Positions 55,036 to 63,946 of a stretch of DNA of 64,000 nucleotides are shown here, piece after piece. Numbering within the stretch: position 1 is the stretch's first letter; each line of letters starts with the position of its first letter. The translations under genes were made by a program, and so were the position numbers. The notes beneath the pieces were generated by a model. The model did not search any database. It saw only the letters and a list, made by a program, of their open reading frames with translations, and was not told the DNA's origin. Source of the stretch: Bacteroidales bacterium (GTDB lineage: Bacteria; Bacteroidota; Bacteroidia; Bacteroidales; UBA932). Where the stretch lies: assembly GCA_015060335.1 (NCBI GenBank), contig SUYR01000012.1, positions 18,710 through 82,709 on the forward strand, in the 5' to 3' direction.

Positions 55036-55743
55036 CTATAGTCTTTTCAGAAAAAGGATACTGTCCGGACCTTCATTGAACAGCAGGTCCATGATGGACA
55101 GATCGGATTTGAAGCCGTATTTAGGGGAGAACACCTGAAAATACGGCTTTTCAAGTGCCAGATCGTGAAGTATGGTATTCATACGCTTCGGATGTATGGT
55201 ATCCCTAAGGTCTTCACAGACAAGAGGAGTCCCGTCAACATCCTTTACTATACCTTCCGGAGAATATTCATCAGCCGTACGGAGATCGACCACAAGCCCT
55301 ATCTTCTCAATAAAGAACTGAAGCAGAGACATATTCAGGTCAAGCAATCTCTCCGGTTTACGCTCCATGAGATCAAAAAGTTCATCCTGATAATATTCAA
55401 AGTAGGCAGACGTCCTGTAAGCAGACACTATTGCCCTCTTGTGCTGCAACAGCCATGGAGTGGAATAGTCCACCTTTATCTCCCCTATCGGGTGCTTATA
55501 CGTTCCACCTTGATGAATGACAGGAAACGAAAGAGACTGCACACCGTCCGCTGCATAAAAACGACAACGATTCCGATAGGACTGTTTCTGGTAGTTTTCT
55601 CCGGCGTCTATATATACGACAGACGGAGACAGCCCAAATGAGCTGCCACCGTCCTTTCTGTCAATCAACCCCGACATATCCTCTGCCATGGCGGCAAAAT
55701 AGGATACCGGAGGAAAATATGCCGTAGTAAACAGCTTTGCCAC
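55036..55743 (-). CDS. WbqC-like family protein
   Basis: This 235-residue protein matches the WbqC family, found in O-antigen and glycan clusters and with unproven enzymatic function. The pattern is TTAYFPPVSYFAAM at the N-terminus, NYQKQSYRNRCRFYAADGVQ and SAYFEYYQDELFDLM later. The second residue group contains a conserved Asn/Arg-rich motif typical of the family. It shares 1 nt with lpxA and is the third gene of lpxC-lpxA-wbqC, so a lipid A or surface-glycan role is inferred. Confidence 0.82.
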   Translation of the reverse strand: MAKLFTTAYFPPVSYFAAMAEDMSGLIDRKDGGSSFGLSPSVVYIDAGENYQKQSYRNRCRFYAADGVQSLSFPVIHQGGTYKHPIGEIKVDYSTPWLLQHKRAIVSAYRTSAYFEYYQDELFDLMERKPERLLDLNMSLLQFFIEKIGLVVDLRTADEYSPEGIVKDVDGTPLVCEDLRDTIHPKRMNTILHDLALEKPYFQVFSPKYGFKSDLSIMDLLFNEGPDSILFLKRL

Positions 55744-56555
55744 TACTCTACGTTACCTTTGACGGTCGAATCCGCACCTCTGATGATTCCTCTCTTCGAC
55801 GCTTTGATGAAATTGAGGATTGTATCCCTTTCCTCTGACTGAGGGAATCCCGATTCTATCTTTGCCAGAGCATCCGAAACATTCATGCCGCTGTTGTAGA
55901 TAATGTCATACATATCCTTGATGGCATAAATCTGTTCTGATGTAAAGCCTCTTCTGCGAAGTCCCACAAGGTTGACTCCGGCATACGACAGAGGATCGCG
56001 TCCGCAAAGCACATAAGGCGGAACATCCTTGTTGATCTTCGAGCCACCACCTACGAAGGCATGCTTACCAATCCTCGAAAACTGATGAGCCACAGTGCTT
56101 CCTCCGATTGTTGCCCAGTCGTCAACATCAGTTTCACCCGCAATACCAACATAACTTACAAGAATACAGTTATTTCCTACCGTACAGTCGTGAGCCACAT
56201 GCGCATATGACATGATCAGCACATTGCTTCCGATTTTAGTCACACTTCTGCCGCTTGCCTTGGTTCCACGATTGATTGTGGCACACTCACGTATATTCAC
56301 ATTGTCACCTATCTCGACATATGTCACCTCCCCGTCGAACTTAAGGTCCTGAGGGATAGCGCCGATGACAGCACCCGGAAATACGCAGCAATTCTTGCCC
56401 ATCTTCACATAATTGAAAATAGTAGCATGAGGAAGGATCTTGCTTCCGTCACCGATTTCGACATGTTCCTCGATATATGCGTATGGTCCTACTTCTACAT
56501 TCTCTCCGAGCTTTGCGTTCGGATGTACTGTTGCTAATGGATGAATGTTTGCCAT
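55743..56555 (-). CDS. lpxA: UDP-GlcNAc O-acyltransferase LpxA
   Basis: LpxA carries out the first step of lipid A synthesis, adding a 3-hydroxyacyl chain to UDP-GlcNAc. The left-handed beta-helix hexapeptide repeats run through the N-terminal two-thirds (IHPLATVHPNAKLGENVEVG; HVAHDCTVGNNCILVSYVGI, with the catalytic His). The C-terminal helical domain has LVGLRRRGF. It has 270 residues and starts 4 nt after lpxC. Confidence 0.96.
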   Translation of the reverse strand: MANIHPLATVHPNAKLGENVEVGPYAYIEEHVEIGDGSKILPHATIFNYVKMGKNCCVFPGAVIGAIPQDLKFDGEVTYVEIGDNVNIRECATINRGTKASGRSVTKIGSNVLIMSYAHVAHDCTVGNNCILVSYVGIAGETDVDDWATIGGSTVAHQFSRIGKHAFVGGGSKINKDVPPYVLCGRDPLSYAGVNLVGLRRRGFTSEQIYAIKDMYDIIYNSGMNVSDALAKIESGFPQSEERDTILNFIKASKRGIIRGADSTVKGNVE

Positions 56556-56559
56556 GATA

Positions 56560-57462
56560 TTATATATTTTCTCTGATTTTCTTAGCTGTTGCCGTATTTA
56601 TACCATGTCCTGCCTTTTCTGCAGTGATCTTGGCCTTGAGGAAACCACCTGCAAGCCTGAGGTCACCGATGAGATCAAGAAGCTTATGTCTCGAGCATTC
56701 GTTAGGGAAACGGAGTACGAGATTGCTCAGATAGCCGTCAGCACGGACTTCAAGAGCCGGCACATTGAAAAGCTGTGATATCTGCTGCACCTGTTCGTCG
56801 GTCACAGGGTGCTCCACGATCACAATGGCGTTATCTACATCGCCGCCCTTCACAAGATTGTTTGCAAAAAGAAACTGCAGTTCATGGAAGAATACGAATG
56901 TCCTGCAGACTCCTATTTCCTCTGCATATTCCACTGTCGGATTCCAGTCTGCGTACTGCACACCGAGTACCTTTGAATTGAAATCGGTCTTGATATTGTA
57001 GCTGAATTCCTCAGCCGGCTCTATACGGACTACAGAGCCCTTTTCATTGGTAACCTCAATAGTTTCCTTGATTTCTATGTACTTGCGGGGAGAATCCTGA
57101 ACATCAACCCCATCCTTCCACATCGCATCGATATATGGCTTCGCACTGCCATCAAGGATAGGAACCTCGACATTGTCGATATCTATACAAGCATTATCAA
57201 TACCAAGTCCTGTGAGGGCGGACATTATATGCTCGATAGTAGAGACCGACGCCTCACCTTTGGAGATTGTCGTACTTCTGGCTGTGTTGGATACATTTTC
57301 TGCCAAAGCTTCGACAACCGCATCATCACCAAGGTCAACTCTTCTAAAAATGATACCGGTATCGACAGGAGCAGGTCCTACAACCATCTTCGCCACCTTT
57401 CCGGTGTGAAGTCCTTTACCCTCGAACGAATAGCTTTTCTTAAGTGTCTGCTGAAACTGCAT
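56560..57462 (-). CDS. lpxC: UDP-3-O-acyl-N-acetylglucosamine deacetylase LpxC, not fused to FabZ
   Basis: LpxC is the zinc deacetylase of the committed lipid A step. YSFEGKGLHTGK opens the domain; STIEHIMSALTGLG carries one zinc His, and ECSRHKLLDLIGDLRLAG supplies the other His and Asp ligands; GHGINTATAKKI closes it. At 300 residues it ends where Bacteroidota bifunctional LpxC-FabZ proteins (about 460 residues) run on into a linker and the dehydratase. Here the reading frame stops and lpxA follows after 4 nt. FabZ is not in the window. Confidence 0.94.
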   Translation of the reverse strand: MQFQQTLKKSYSFEGKGLHTGKVAKMVVGPAPVDTGIIFRRVDLGDDAVVEALAENVSNTARSTTISKGEASVSTIEHIMSALTGLGIDNACIDIDNVEVPILDGSAKPYIDAMWKDGVDVQDSPRKYIEIKETIEVTNEKGSVVRIEPAEEFSYNIKTDFNSKVLGVQYADWNPTVEYAEEIGVCRTFVFFHELQFLFANNLVKGGDVDNAIVIVEHPVTDEQVQQISQLFNVPALEVRADGYLSNLVLRFPNECSRHKLLDLIGDLRLAGGFLKAKITAEKAGHGINTATAKKIRENI

Positions 57463-57496
57463 TATAATTTTATCCTTTTGGTTAAATTTTGACCCG

Positions 57497-57504
57497 CAAA
57501 GATA
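57497..57504 (-). promoter_or_regulatory. -7 promoter element for lpxC-lpxA-wbqC
   Basis: TATCTTTG on the minus strand lies in the 57-nt gap after lpxD and ends 34 nt before the lpxC ATG. Confidence 0.6.
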
Positions 57505-57519
57505 GTCATTTTTTTATAA

Positions 57520-58509
57520 TTACTGTCTGCCCGCCTTCTTAAACACCGCATAACTGCGCATATAGTCCATATATGGTATTGCAGGGCTGCCGAACATGGC
57601 CTGCCCAGGCTTCTTTATGCTGCCCATAAGCCCGGACTGAGCGCCAAAAGAAGTATTGTCTGCCACTGTAAGATGGCCAGCAATGCCGACCTGTCCTCCG
57701 AGGATGCAATGCTCCCCTATCTTGGTCGAGCCGGCAATCCCGCTCATTGCCGCCATGACCGTATTCTTTCCGACCTCCACATTGTGTGCAATCTGGCAAT
57801 GATTGTCGATCTTACATCCCTTCCTCACTATTGTAGAGCCCATCTGCGAACGGTCGATTCCCGCACATGCACCAATCTCCACATCATCTTCAATTATTAC
57901 ATTTCCGGTATGCTCGATCTTCTTCCATGTGCCGTCTTGAAGAGGCGCATAGCCGAATCCGTCACAACCTATCACAGCATTTGCATGTATGGTGACATTA
58001 TCTCCTATTTCCATTCCCGGATATATGCATGCACCAGGATAAATTGTACAATATTTTCCAATCCTGACACCATCGCCGATATATACATTCTCATATATCT
58101 TTGTAAAATCTCCTATGACAGCCTTCTTTCCCACATATGCAAAATCTCCGACATACACCTTCTTTCCAAGCTTTGCGCTCCAACGGATTCTGCTGCGAAG
58201 TCCGCGATATCTCTTATATGAACGTTTCTTTGCCACGACATAGTCCAGAAGAGCAGCCACTGCCGCATACGAATCTTCAACTCTTATCATGGTTGCGCTG
58301 ACAGGCTGCTTAGGCTCGAAAGTCTTGTTCACAATGATGATATCAGCCTTGCATTCATAAACATAATGTTCATATTTAGGATTTGCGAAAAAGCAGATGG
58401 CTCCCGGCTTTCCGCTCTCTATACGCGCGAATGTCGAAACAACAACTTCCGGGTCTCCATCGACAACTCCATTAAGGATTTCAGCTATCTCTTTTGCCTT
58501 GAATTCCAT
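57520..58509 (-). CDS. lpxD: UDP-3-O-acylglucosamine N-acyltransferase LpxD
   Basis: LpxD adds the second hydroxyacyl chain in lipid A synthesis. The N-terminal uridine-binding domain has EIAEILNGVVDGDPEVVV and ICFFANPKYEHY; hexapeptide repeats then form the beta-helix (YVGDFAYVGKKAVIGDFTKI) with the catalytic His region CQIAHNVEVGKNT. The 329-residue length is typical. It precedes lpxC on the same strand and diverges from rimP. Confidence 0.96.
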   Translation of the reverse strand: MEFKAKEIAEILNGVVDGDPEVVVSTFARIESGKPGAICFFANPKYEHYVYECKADIIIVNKTFEPKQPVSATMIRVEDSYAAVAALLDYVVAKKRSYKRYRGLRSRIRWSAKLGKKVYVGDFAYVGKKAVIGDFTKIYENVYIGDGVRIGKYCTIYPGACIYPGMEIGDNVTIHANAVIGCDGFGYAPLQDGTWKKIEHTGNVIIEDDVEIGACAGIDRSQMGSTIVRKGCKIDNHCQIAHNVEVGKNTVMAAMSGIAGSTKIGEHCILGGQVGIAGHLTVADNTSFGAQSGLMGSIKKPGQAMFGSPAIPYMDYMRSYAVFKKAGRQ

Positions 58510-58558
58510 AATATTGCAGGTTTGGGTCTAATAGTTTGTTTATTCTGATTTTAATTCG

Positions 58559-58566
58559 TACATTTG
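58559..58566 (+). promoter_or_regulatory. -7 promoter element for rimP-nusA-infB
   Basis: TACATTTG fits TAnnTTTG. It lies 73 nt before the rimP ATG, leaving a leader that includes the hairpin at 58579-58609. Confidence 0.6.
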
Positions 58567-58578
58567 TGCCGTGAGAAT

Positions 58579-58609
58579 GATTTCAGGGGGCCGGAAGCCC
58601 CCTGAAATC
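58579..58609 (+). promoter_or_regulatory. Strong hairpin in the rimP-nusA-infB leader
   Basis: GATTTCAGGGGGC and GCCCCCTGAAATC pair perfectly over 13 bp with the 5-nt loop CGGAA; flanking GAGAA and TTCTC can extend the stem past a small internal loop. No T-tract follows, so it is not a plain terminator. Position near the start of the transcript suggests a role in RNA stability or feedback control. Confidence 0.6.
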
Positions 58610-58639
58610 GTTTCTCGGATATTAATCATCATAAAGCCA

Positions 58640-59104
58640 ATGAACGTATCAGAAATAATAGATGCAATCAGCAGCGAAATAGTTGCACGAAACTGCTTCA
58701 TAGTAGATGTCACTATCAGTAAGGACAACGACGTAGAGATCACCATCGAATCGGAGAACGGATGCGTAGAACTTGACGACTGCGTATCAGTAAGCCGTTT
58801 TTTCGAGACCAAGTTCGACAGGGAGAAGGAAGATTACTCCCTCACTGTCACCTCTGCAGGACTTGACCAGCCTTTCAAGGTGTTCAAGCAGTATCAGAAA
58901 GCTGTGGGCTCAAAGGTCGAGGTACAGCTTAAAGGCGGAAGGAAGCTTATAGCTACCCTCTCAGAAGCGGACGAGGAGAGCATCACCCTCCGCTACTCGG
59001 CAAAAGAGGCTGTTGAGGGCAAGAAAAAGAAGGAGCTGGTCGAGCATAATGACAGATTCACCATGGATCAGGTAAATTCGGTACGTCCACACATTGAATT
59101 TTAA
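58640..59104 (+). CDS. rimP: Ribosome maturation factor RimP
   Basis: RimP assists 30S subunit maturation. This 154-residue protein has the two expected parts: an N-terminal domain with NCFIVDVTISKDNDVEITIE and DDCVSVSRFFETKFD, then SLTVTSAGLDQPFKVFKQYQ leading into a C-terminal SH3-like domain. I start it at the ATG at 58640; an upstream GTG frame would read through the leader hairpin. It begins the conserved rimP-nusA-infB operon. Confidence 0.93.
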   Translation: MNVSEIIDAISSEIVARNCFIVDVTISKDNDVEITIESENGCVELDDCVSVSRFFETKFDREKEDYSLTVTSAGLDQPFKVFKQYQKAVGSKVEVQLKGGRKLIATLSEADEESITLRYSAKEAVEGKKKKELVEHNDRFTMDQVNSVRPHIEF

Positions 59105-59122
59105 CAAATAATAACATATAAA

Positions 59123-60370
59123 ATGGAAAAGATCGAACTCAAAGACGCTTTTGCCGAGTTCAAGAACCAGAAGAACATCGACAGACCAACAATGATGGGT
59201 GTTCTCGAAGATGTGTTCAGAACTCAGATTACAAAGACTTATGGATCAGCAGACAACTTTGACATCATCATCAACATTGACAAGGGAGACTGCGAGATCT
59301 ACTGGAACAGAGAGGTTGTAGAGGAAGTAGAGGATCCTAACACAGAGATTGCTCTTGACGACCCTGCGCTCGACGACGACTACGAAATCGGTGAGACATT
59401 CGCAAAGAAGATCGAGCTCAAGGATTTCGGCCGCAGAGGCATCCTTAACATACGTCAGAACCTTCAGGGACGTATCATGGATATCGAAAAGGCTAACCTT
59501 TATAACAAATATGTAGGCAAGATCGGTGAGATCTTCACAGGAGAGGTATATCAGACATGGGCAAAGGAAGTGCTCATCCTTGATGAGGACGGAAATGAGC
59601 TCAGGCTGCCTAAATCTGAGCAGATTCCTGGCGAGCACTTCAAGAAGAATGACACTGTAAGAGCTGTCATCAAGAGTGTTGAAATGAAGAACAACACCAC
59701 ACCTTATATCGTTCTTTCAAGAATCACCCCAGAGTTCCTTGAGAAGCTCTTCGAGCAGGAGGTTCCTGAAATATACGACGGTCTGATCACTATCAAGAAG
59801 GTAGTACGCGTACCTGGCGAGCGTGCAAAGGTGGCGGTAGAGTCTTACGACGAGAGAATCGACCCGATCGGAGCATGTATCGGAGTAAAGGGCTCCCGTA
59901 TCATCGGTATAGTTCGCGAGCTCCGCAATGAGAACATCGATGTCCTCCAGTGGACAAGCAACACTCAACTTCTTATCCAGAGAGCCCTTAGCCCGGCAAA
60001 GATATCATCTATCATTCTCGGCGGAGAGGAAGACAAGATAAAGGTTTACATGCTTCCTGATGAAGTCAAGAAGGGTATCGGTAAGGGTGGATGCAACATC
60101 CGTCTTGCAGGTATGCTCGTAGGCAAGGAAATCGAGGTATGGAGAGATCTTCCAAAGGATGAGATTGATGAGGAAGAAGAGGATGTACTGCTCAGCGCAT
60201 TCGATGACGATATCGAACCATGGATCATCGAGAAGCTCCAGAGCATAGGATGCGACACAGCGAAGAGCGTTCTCGCACTTTCGCCTGCAGACATTGCCAA
60301 GAGAGCTGACCTTGAGGATGAAACAGTAGAGGAAATCCTTGAGATCCTCCGCGCCGAGTTTGAAGACTAA
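59123..60370 (+). CDS. nusA: Transcription termination/antitermination factor NusA
   Basis: NusA binds RNA polymerase and controls pausing, termination and antitermination. The 415-residue protein has the N-terminal polymerase-binding domain, an S1 domain ([20 protein letters not shown]), two KH domains ([35 protein letters not shown]) and a single C-terminal helix-hairpin-helix region ([19 protein letters not shown]) after an acidic linker. It starts 18 nt after rimP and lies 17 nt before infB. Confidence 0.96.
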   Translation: MEKIELKDAFAEFKNQKNIDRPTMMGVLEDVFRTQITKTYGSADNFDIIINIDKGDCEIYWNREVVEEVEDPNTEIALDDPALDDDYEIGETFAKKIELKDFGRRGILNIRQNLQGRIMDIEKANLYNKYVGKIGEIFTGEVYQTWAKEVLILDEDGNELRLPKSEQIPGEHFKKNDTVRAVIKSVEMKNNTTPYIVLSRITPEFLEKLFEQEVPEIYDGLITIKKVVRVPGERAKVAVESYDERIDPIGACIGVKGSRIIGIVRELRNENIDVLQWTSNTQLLIQRALSPAKISSIILGGEEDKIKVYMLPDEVKKGIGKGGCNIRLAGMLVGKEIEVWRDLPKDEIDEEEEDVLLSAFDDDIEPWIIEKLQSIGCDTAKSVLALSPADIAKRADLEDETVEEILEILRAEFED

Positions 60371-60387
60371 AAAGATTACATTTATTT

Positions 60388-63177
60388 ATGGCAGAAATAA
60401 GATTAAGCAAACTTACAAAGCAATTCAGCATCGGACTTGCGCGTCTCGTAGAGTTCCTCAACGAGAAGGGAGCAAATGTAGAGATGAATCCGAACGCCAA
60501 GATTTCGGATGAGTATCTGCCTGCTATCGAAGCGAAGTTCGGTGAGGACCAGAAACTTAAGAAAGACTCGGAGAAGGTGACTATCAAGCTCAAGGAAATC
60601 ATCGAGATGGGGTCGAAGAAGAAGACCAGTCAGGATGAGGATATTCCGGAGAAGGAAGTTGTCATCAAGAGCAACACACTCAAGGCAGAGCCAGCAGCAA
60701 AGCCTGTGGATGAACCCGTAAAGGAGGTAGCCAAGCCTGTTGAAGATGAGAAACCCGTTGTGGAGACTCCGGCTCCTGCCGCACAGGCAGGGCCTAAGAT
60801 CGTTGCCAAGATAGATCTTTCACAGTTCGAGAAGAAGCCGGCAAAGCCAGAGGTAAAGCCGATCGAGAAGGTTATCGAGCCGGAGCCTGTAAAGGAGCCT
60901 GAAGTAGTGGCTCCTGCTCCCGCACAGGTAGAAGCCGAGCCTGTAAATGAGGAAGTGAAGCCACAACCTCGTGAAATGAAAGTACAGGTAGAGAAGCTTG
61001 CCGGACCTAAGGTCGTGGACAAGATCGACCTTTCGCAGTTCGACACCAAGAAAAAGAAGAAGAAGAGAGAGCGCATTGACAAGAATGCAAGCCAGAAGGT
61101 CGATGTGACAAAGGTCGAAGCTACAAACGGTGGCAAGAAAGACAAGAACAAGGGAGGCAACAATGCTCAGCAGCAGAATCAGGGCAAGAAGGACAACAAG
61201 AAGAGCCGTCGCGACAGAGGCGGTGACAAGTTCAAGCCTGCAATGACTGAGGCGGAGCAGGAGGAAATGCAGAGGGAGATTCAGAAGCAGATCAAGGAGA
61301 CATATGCCCGAATGAACGAAGGCAAGAAGAGCAACTTCGGAGCAAAGCACAGAAAGGAGAAGAGAGAAGCAGCATCACAGAGGATGCAGGAAGAGATGGA
61401 AATGCAGCAGCTTGAGCAGAAGGTACTTAAGGTGACTGAGTTCGTGACAGTGAATGACCTTGCTACCCTCATGAACAACACTCCTGTAACCAAGGTTATC
61501 GGAGCATGTATGAGCCTCGGCATGATGGTATCCATCAACCAGCGTCTCGACGCCGAGACCCTTGTGCTTGTAGCAGAGGAATTCGGATATGAGGTAGAAT
61601 TCGTTACAGCAAATCTTACAGATGCGATAGCTCAGGGACAGGTTGAAGATTCTGAAGAGGATCTGCTCCCACGTCCACCGGTGATCACTGTGATGGGACA
61701 CGTTGACCACGGTAAGACTTCCCTGCTCGACCATATCCGCAACGCAAACGTAATTGCTGGAGAGGCCGGAGGTATCACACAGCACATCGGTGCATACAAC
61801 GTTAAACTTCCTGATGGTCAGAGAATCACATTCCTTGATACTCCTGGTCACGAGGCGTTCACAGCTATGCGTGCCCGTGGTGCGAAGATGACTGACGTTG
61901 CCATCATCATAGTTGCAGCCGACGACTGCATCATGCCTCAGACTGTCGAGGCTATCAACCATGCACAGGCAGCAGGTGTACCTATGGTATTTGCAATCAA
62001 CAAGATTGACAAGCCGGGTGCAAACCCTGAAAAGATCCGTGAGCAGCTTTCAAACATGAACATCCTCGTTGAGGACTGGGGTGGAAAATATCAGTGTCAG
62101 GAGATTTCCGCAAAGAAAGGCATCAATGTTGACCAGCTTCTTGAGAAGGTACTCCTTGAGTCTGAAATGCTCGAGCTCAAGGCTAACCCTAACAAGATGG
62201 CTTCAGGAGCAATCATCGAGTCTTCACTCGACAAGGGCCGCGGATATCTTGCTACTATCCTCGTCCAGAACGGTACACTCAAAGTTGGAGATGTAATGCT
62301 TTCAGGATGCTACACCGGTAGGGTGAAGGCAATGTTCAACGAGCGCGGTCAGAAGGTCAACGAGGCCGGTCCGTCAACTCCGGTATCGGTACTTGGTCTT
62401 AACGGTGCTCCTACAGCAGGTGAGACATTCGTAGTGATGGCTGACGAGAAGGAGGCAAAGGATATCGCAAACAAGCGTGAGCAGCTCATCCGTATCCAGG
62501 GCATCAAGACCCAGAAGCATATGACTCTCGAGGAAATCGGACGTCGTATCGCTATCGGAAACTTCAAGGAGCTCAATGTCATCGTCAAGGGAGACGTGGA
62601 CGGATCGGTGGAGGCGCTTTCAGACTCTATCATCAAGCTCTCGACAGAGGAGGTACGCGTAAATGTGATCCACAAGGCAGTGGGCGCCATTTCAGAGTCG
62701 GATATCCTTCTTGCAGCAGCTTCAGATGCGATCATCATCGGTTTCCAGGTACGTCCTATGCCTTCTGCAAGAAAGCTTGCCGAGAAGGAGGAAATCGAGA
62801 TCCGTCTCTACTCTGTCATCTACGACTGTATCAACGAGCTCAAGAGCGGTATCGAAGGTATGCTTGAGCCAGAACAGAAAGAGGTTGTCACAGCTACAGC
62901 CGAAGTTCAGGAGACCTTCAAGATTTCCAAGGTGGGTACTATCGCAGGATGTATTGTCCGCGAGGGTAAGCTCCAGAGAAACGCGAAGGTGCGCGTGATC
63001 CGTGACGGTATCGTTGTTTACACCGGAGAGCTTGGATCCCTCAAGAGATTCAAGGACGATGTCAAGGAAGTTCATATGGGTATGGACTGCGGTCTGAATA
63101 TCCAGGGCTACAACGACATCAAGGTGGGTGACGTAGTCGAAGCTTACACTATCGAAGAGATCAAGAGAACGCTTTAA
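60388..63177 (+). CDS. infB: Translation initiation factor IF-2
   Basis: IF-2 brings fMet-tRNA to the 30S subunit and drives subunit joining with GTP. The 929-residue protein begins with a small IF2 N-terminal domain ([20 protein letters not shown]), then a long Lys/Glu/Pro-rich linker (about residues 75-330) with internal near-repeats such as [12 protein letters not shown] and [12 protein letters not shown]. The GTPase domain has [24 protein letters not shown] and NKIDKP, followed by the beta-barrel and C-terminal domains. It ends the operon. Confidence 0.97.
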   Translation: MAEIRLSKLTKQFSIGLARLVEFLNEKGANVEMNPNAKISDEYLPAIEAKFGEDQKLKKDSEKVTIKLKEIIEMGSKKKTSQDEDIPEKEVVIKSNTLKAEPAAKPVDEPVKEVAKPVEDEKPVVETPAPAAQAGPKIVAKIDLSQFEKKPAKPEVKPIEKVIEPEPVKEPEVVAPAPAQVEAEPVNEEVKPQPREMKVQVEKLAGPKVVDKIDLSQFDTKKKKKKRERIDKNASQKVDVTKVEATNGGKKDKNKGGNNAQQQNQGKKDNKKSRRDRGGDKFKPAMTEAEQEEMQREIQKQIKETYARMNEGKKSNFGAKHRKEKREAASQRMQEEMEMQQLEQKVLKVTEFVTVNDLATLMNNTPVTKVIGACMSLGMMVSINQRLDAETLVLVAEEFGYEVEFVTANLTDAIAQGQVEDSEEDLLPRPPVITVMGHVDHGKTSLLDHIRNANVIAGEAGGITQHIGAYNVKLPDGQRITFLDTPGHEAFTAMRARGAKMTDVAIIIVAADDCIMPQTVEAINHAQAAGVPMVFAINKIDKPGANPEKIREQLSNMNILVEDWGGKYQCQEISAKKGINVDQLLEKVLLESEMLELKANPNKMASGAIIESSLDKGRGYLATILVQNGTLKVGDVMLSGCYTGRVKAMFNERGQKVNEAGPSTPVSVLGLNGAPTAGETFVVMADEKEAKDIANKREQLIRIQGIKTQKHMTLEEIGRRIAIGNFKELNVIVKGDVDGSVEALSDSIIKLSTEEVRVNVIHKAVGAISESDILLAAASDAIIIGFQVRPMPSARKLAEKEEIEIRLYSVIYDCINELKSGIEGMLEPEQKEVVTATAEVQETFKISKVGTIAGCIVREGKLQRNAKVRVIRDGIVVYTGELGSLKRFKDDVKEVHMGMDCGLNIQGYNDIKVGDVVEAYTIEEIKRTL

Positions 63178-63180
63178 CGT

Positions 63181-63217
63181 CCTGGCGTCTAAAACGCTAA
63201 CAATCAACAGAATGCAG
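63181..63217 (+). repeat. Left half of the 108-bp palindrome family after infB
   Basis: CCTGGCGTCTAA begins 3 nt after the infB stop, and GCAGAAA falls at the same offset (34-39) as CAGAAA in copies C and D. The CGATTCCCC core and right arm are absent; an unrelated hairpin takes their place. Confidence 0.65.
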
Positions 63218-63251
63218 AAAGAGGCTGACATGATTAGTCAGTCTCTTTTCT
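63218..63251 (+). terminator. Rho-independent terminator of rimP-nusA-infB
   Basis: AAAGAGGCTGAC (63218-63229) pairs with GTCAGTCTCTTT (63237-63248) over 12 bp with one G-T wobble, loop ATGATTA, followed by a short T-rich tail. Confidence 0.85.
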
Positions 63252-63270
63252 ATATATATATGGTTGCACC

Positions 63271-63431
63271 GGGAGGATGATAGTGATTGCGGAGGACTTC
63301 GTTCGCTTCGCTCACTCCGGCCCCTCCCACAATCTACTTCGTCCCGCTATCGCGGAACTCGTATCTTGCGGGCCCCTCCCCCTGCCCGTGTCCGGGGGTG
63401 GACACGCCTCCGCAATCACTACCATCCTCCC
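63271..63431. repeat. GC-rich element with 25-bp terminal inverted repeats
   Basis: The arms 63271-63295 and 63407-63431 are inverted repeats matching at 24 of 25 positions (GGGAGGATGATAGTGATTGC at the left). The 111 nt between them is very GC-rich and contains further hairpins, including GTGTCC/GGACAC around a GGGGGT loop at 63389-63406. No coding frame stands out. It interrupts otherwise AT-rich DNA between infB and the orphan gene, so it may be a small non-autonomous mobile element or a structured RNA. Confidence 0.6.
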
Positions 63432-63454
63432 TCCTGAAAACACAACATAAAAAT

Positions 63455-63489
63455 ATAGCTATTCTTTTGATAGTCAAGGAATAGCTATT
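63455..63489. promoter_or_regulatory. Pair of palindromic ATAGCTATT sites
   Basis: ATAGCTATT occurs at 63455-63463 and 63481-63489, 26 bp apart, upstream of the orphan gene. The second copy overlaps a TTG at 63488-63490 that is correctly spaced (20 bp) to act as the -33 element of the promoter at 63511. They could be repressor sites. Confidence 0.4.
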
Positions 63490-63510
63490 GTTAATATCAG
63501 GGAGTTTTGT

Positions 63511-63518
63511 TATATTTG
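63511..63518 (+). promoter_or_regulatory. -7 promoter element for the orphan gene
   Basis: TATATTTG fits TAnnTTTG, with TTG 20 bp upstream (63488-63490), and ends 27 nt before the ATG at 63546. Confidence 0.65.
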
Positions 63519-63545
63519 AAGTGATTAAATTTAATTTTTAATGAT

Positions 63546-63878
63546 ATGGGAAAACAAGTTAATGCTCTCTTGAAAGAAATGTGTAGTAGTATTGGATATG
63601 TCAAGAAGGGAGAATTGTTTATAAAAGAGATTAATTCGGATACATATTCGACTGTACATTTCAATCTTGCTTCATATCAAATAAAAGGTCATGTGCTTGT
63701 CGCTCCAATGATAGGATTGCATTATGAACGTATTGAGCAATTATTAAAGGATATCTCGAACTATAGCTGGCTTAAGAGGTTCAATAAAACTATATATGAA
63801 CATATTGGCTATCTTATGCCAAATAATGCTTGGGTTGAATGGGATTTCCTTGAATACGAAACTAATCTAGAAAAGTAA
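63546..63878 (+). CDS. Uncharacterised AT-rich orphan gene, probably truncated by an IS66-like element
   Basis: This frame gives 110 residues with no signal peptide or membrane segment. The N-terminus (VNALLKEMCSSIGYVKKGEL) loosely recalls DUF4304-type proteins, but I cannot assign it. Base composition is far more AT-rich than the rest of the window and codon use differs, which suggests recent transfer. The final Lys codon takes its third base from, and the TAA stop lies within, the GTAAGC terminus of the downstream insertion element, so the natural C-terminus is probably missing. Confidence 0.6.
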   Translation: MGKQVNALLKEMCSSIGYVKKGELFIKEINSDTYSTVHFNLASYQIKGHVLVAPMIGLHYERIEQLLKDISNYSWLKRFNKTIYEHIGYLMPNNAWVEWDFLEYETNLEK

Positions 63879-63920
63879 GCATCCGACGAAATGCATATTG
63901 TGGCGGGCAGCGATGCTCGC

Positions 63921-63928
63921 TACTTTTG
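63921..63928 (+). promoter_or_regulatory. -7 promoter element inside the IS66-like element
   Basis: TACTTTTG fits TAnnTTTG and ends 18 nt before the ATG at 63947. Confidence 0.5.
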
Positions 63929-63946
63929 CATAAAAAAGGAAAGCTT

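Noticed and set aside
60700..61040. Repeated segments in the infB linker as a mobile or REP insertion
   Set aside because: Lys/Glu/Pro-rich near-repeats are normal in the N-terminal part of IF-2 and no palindromic DNA is seen there.
63296..63406. Possible CRISPR-like or coding content in the GC-rich element
   Set aside because: There are no regularly spaced direct repeats and no good open frame; the structure is a single inverted repeat with internal hairpins.
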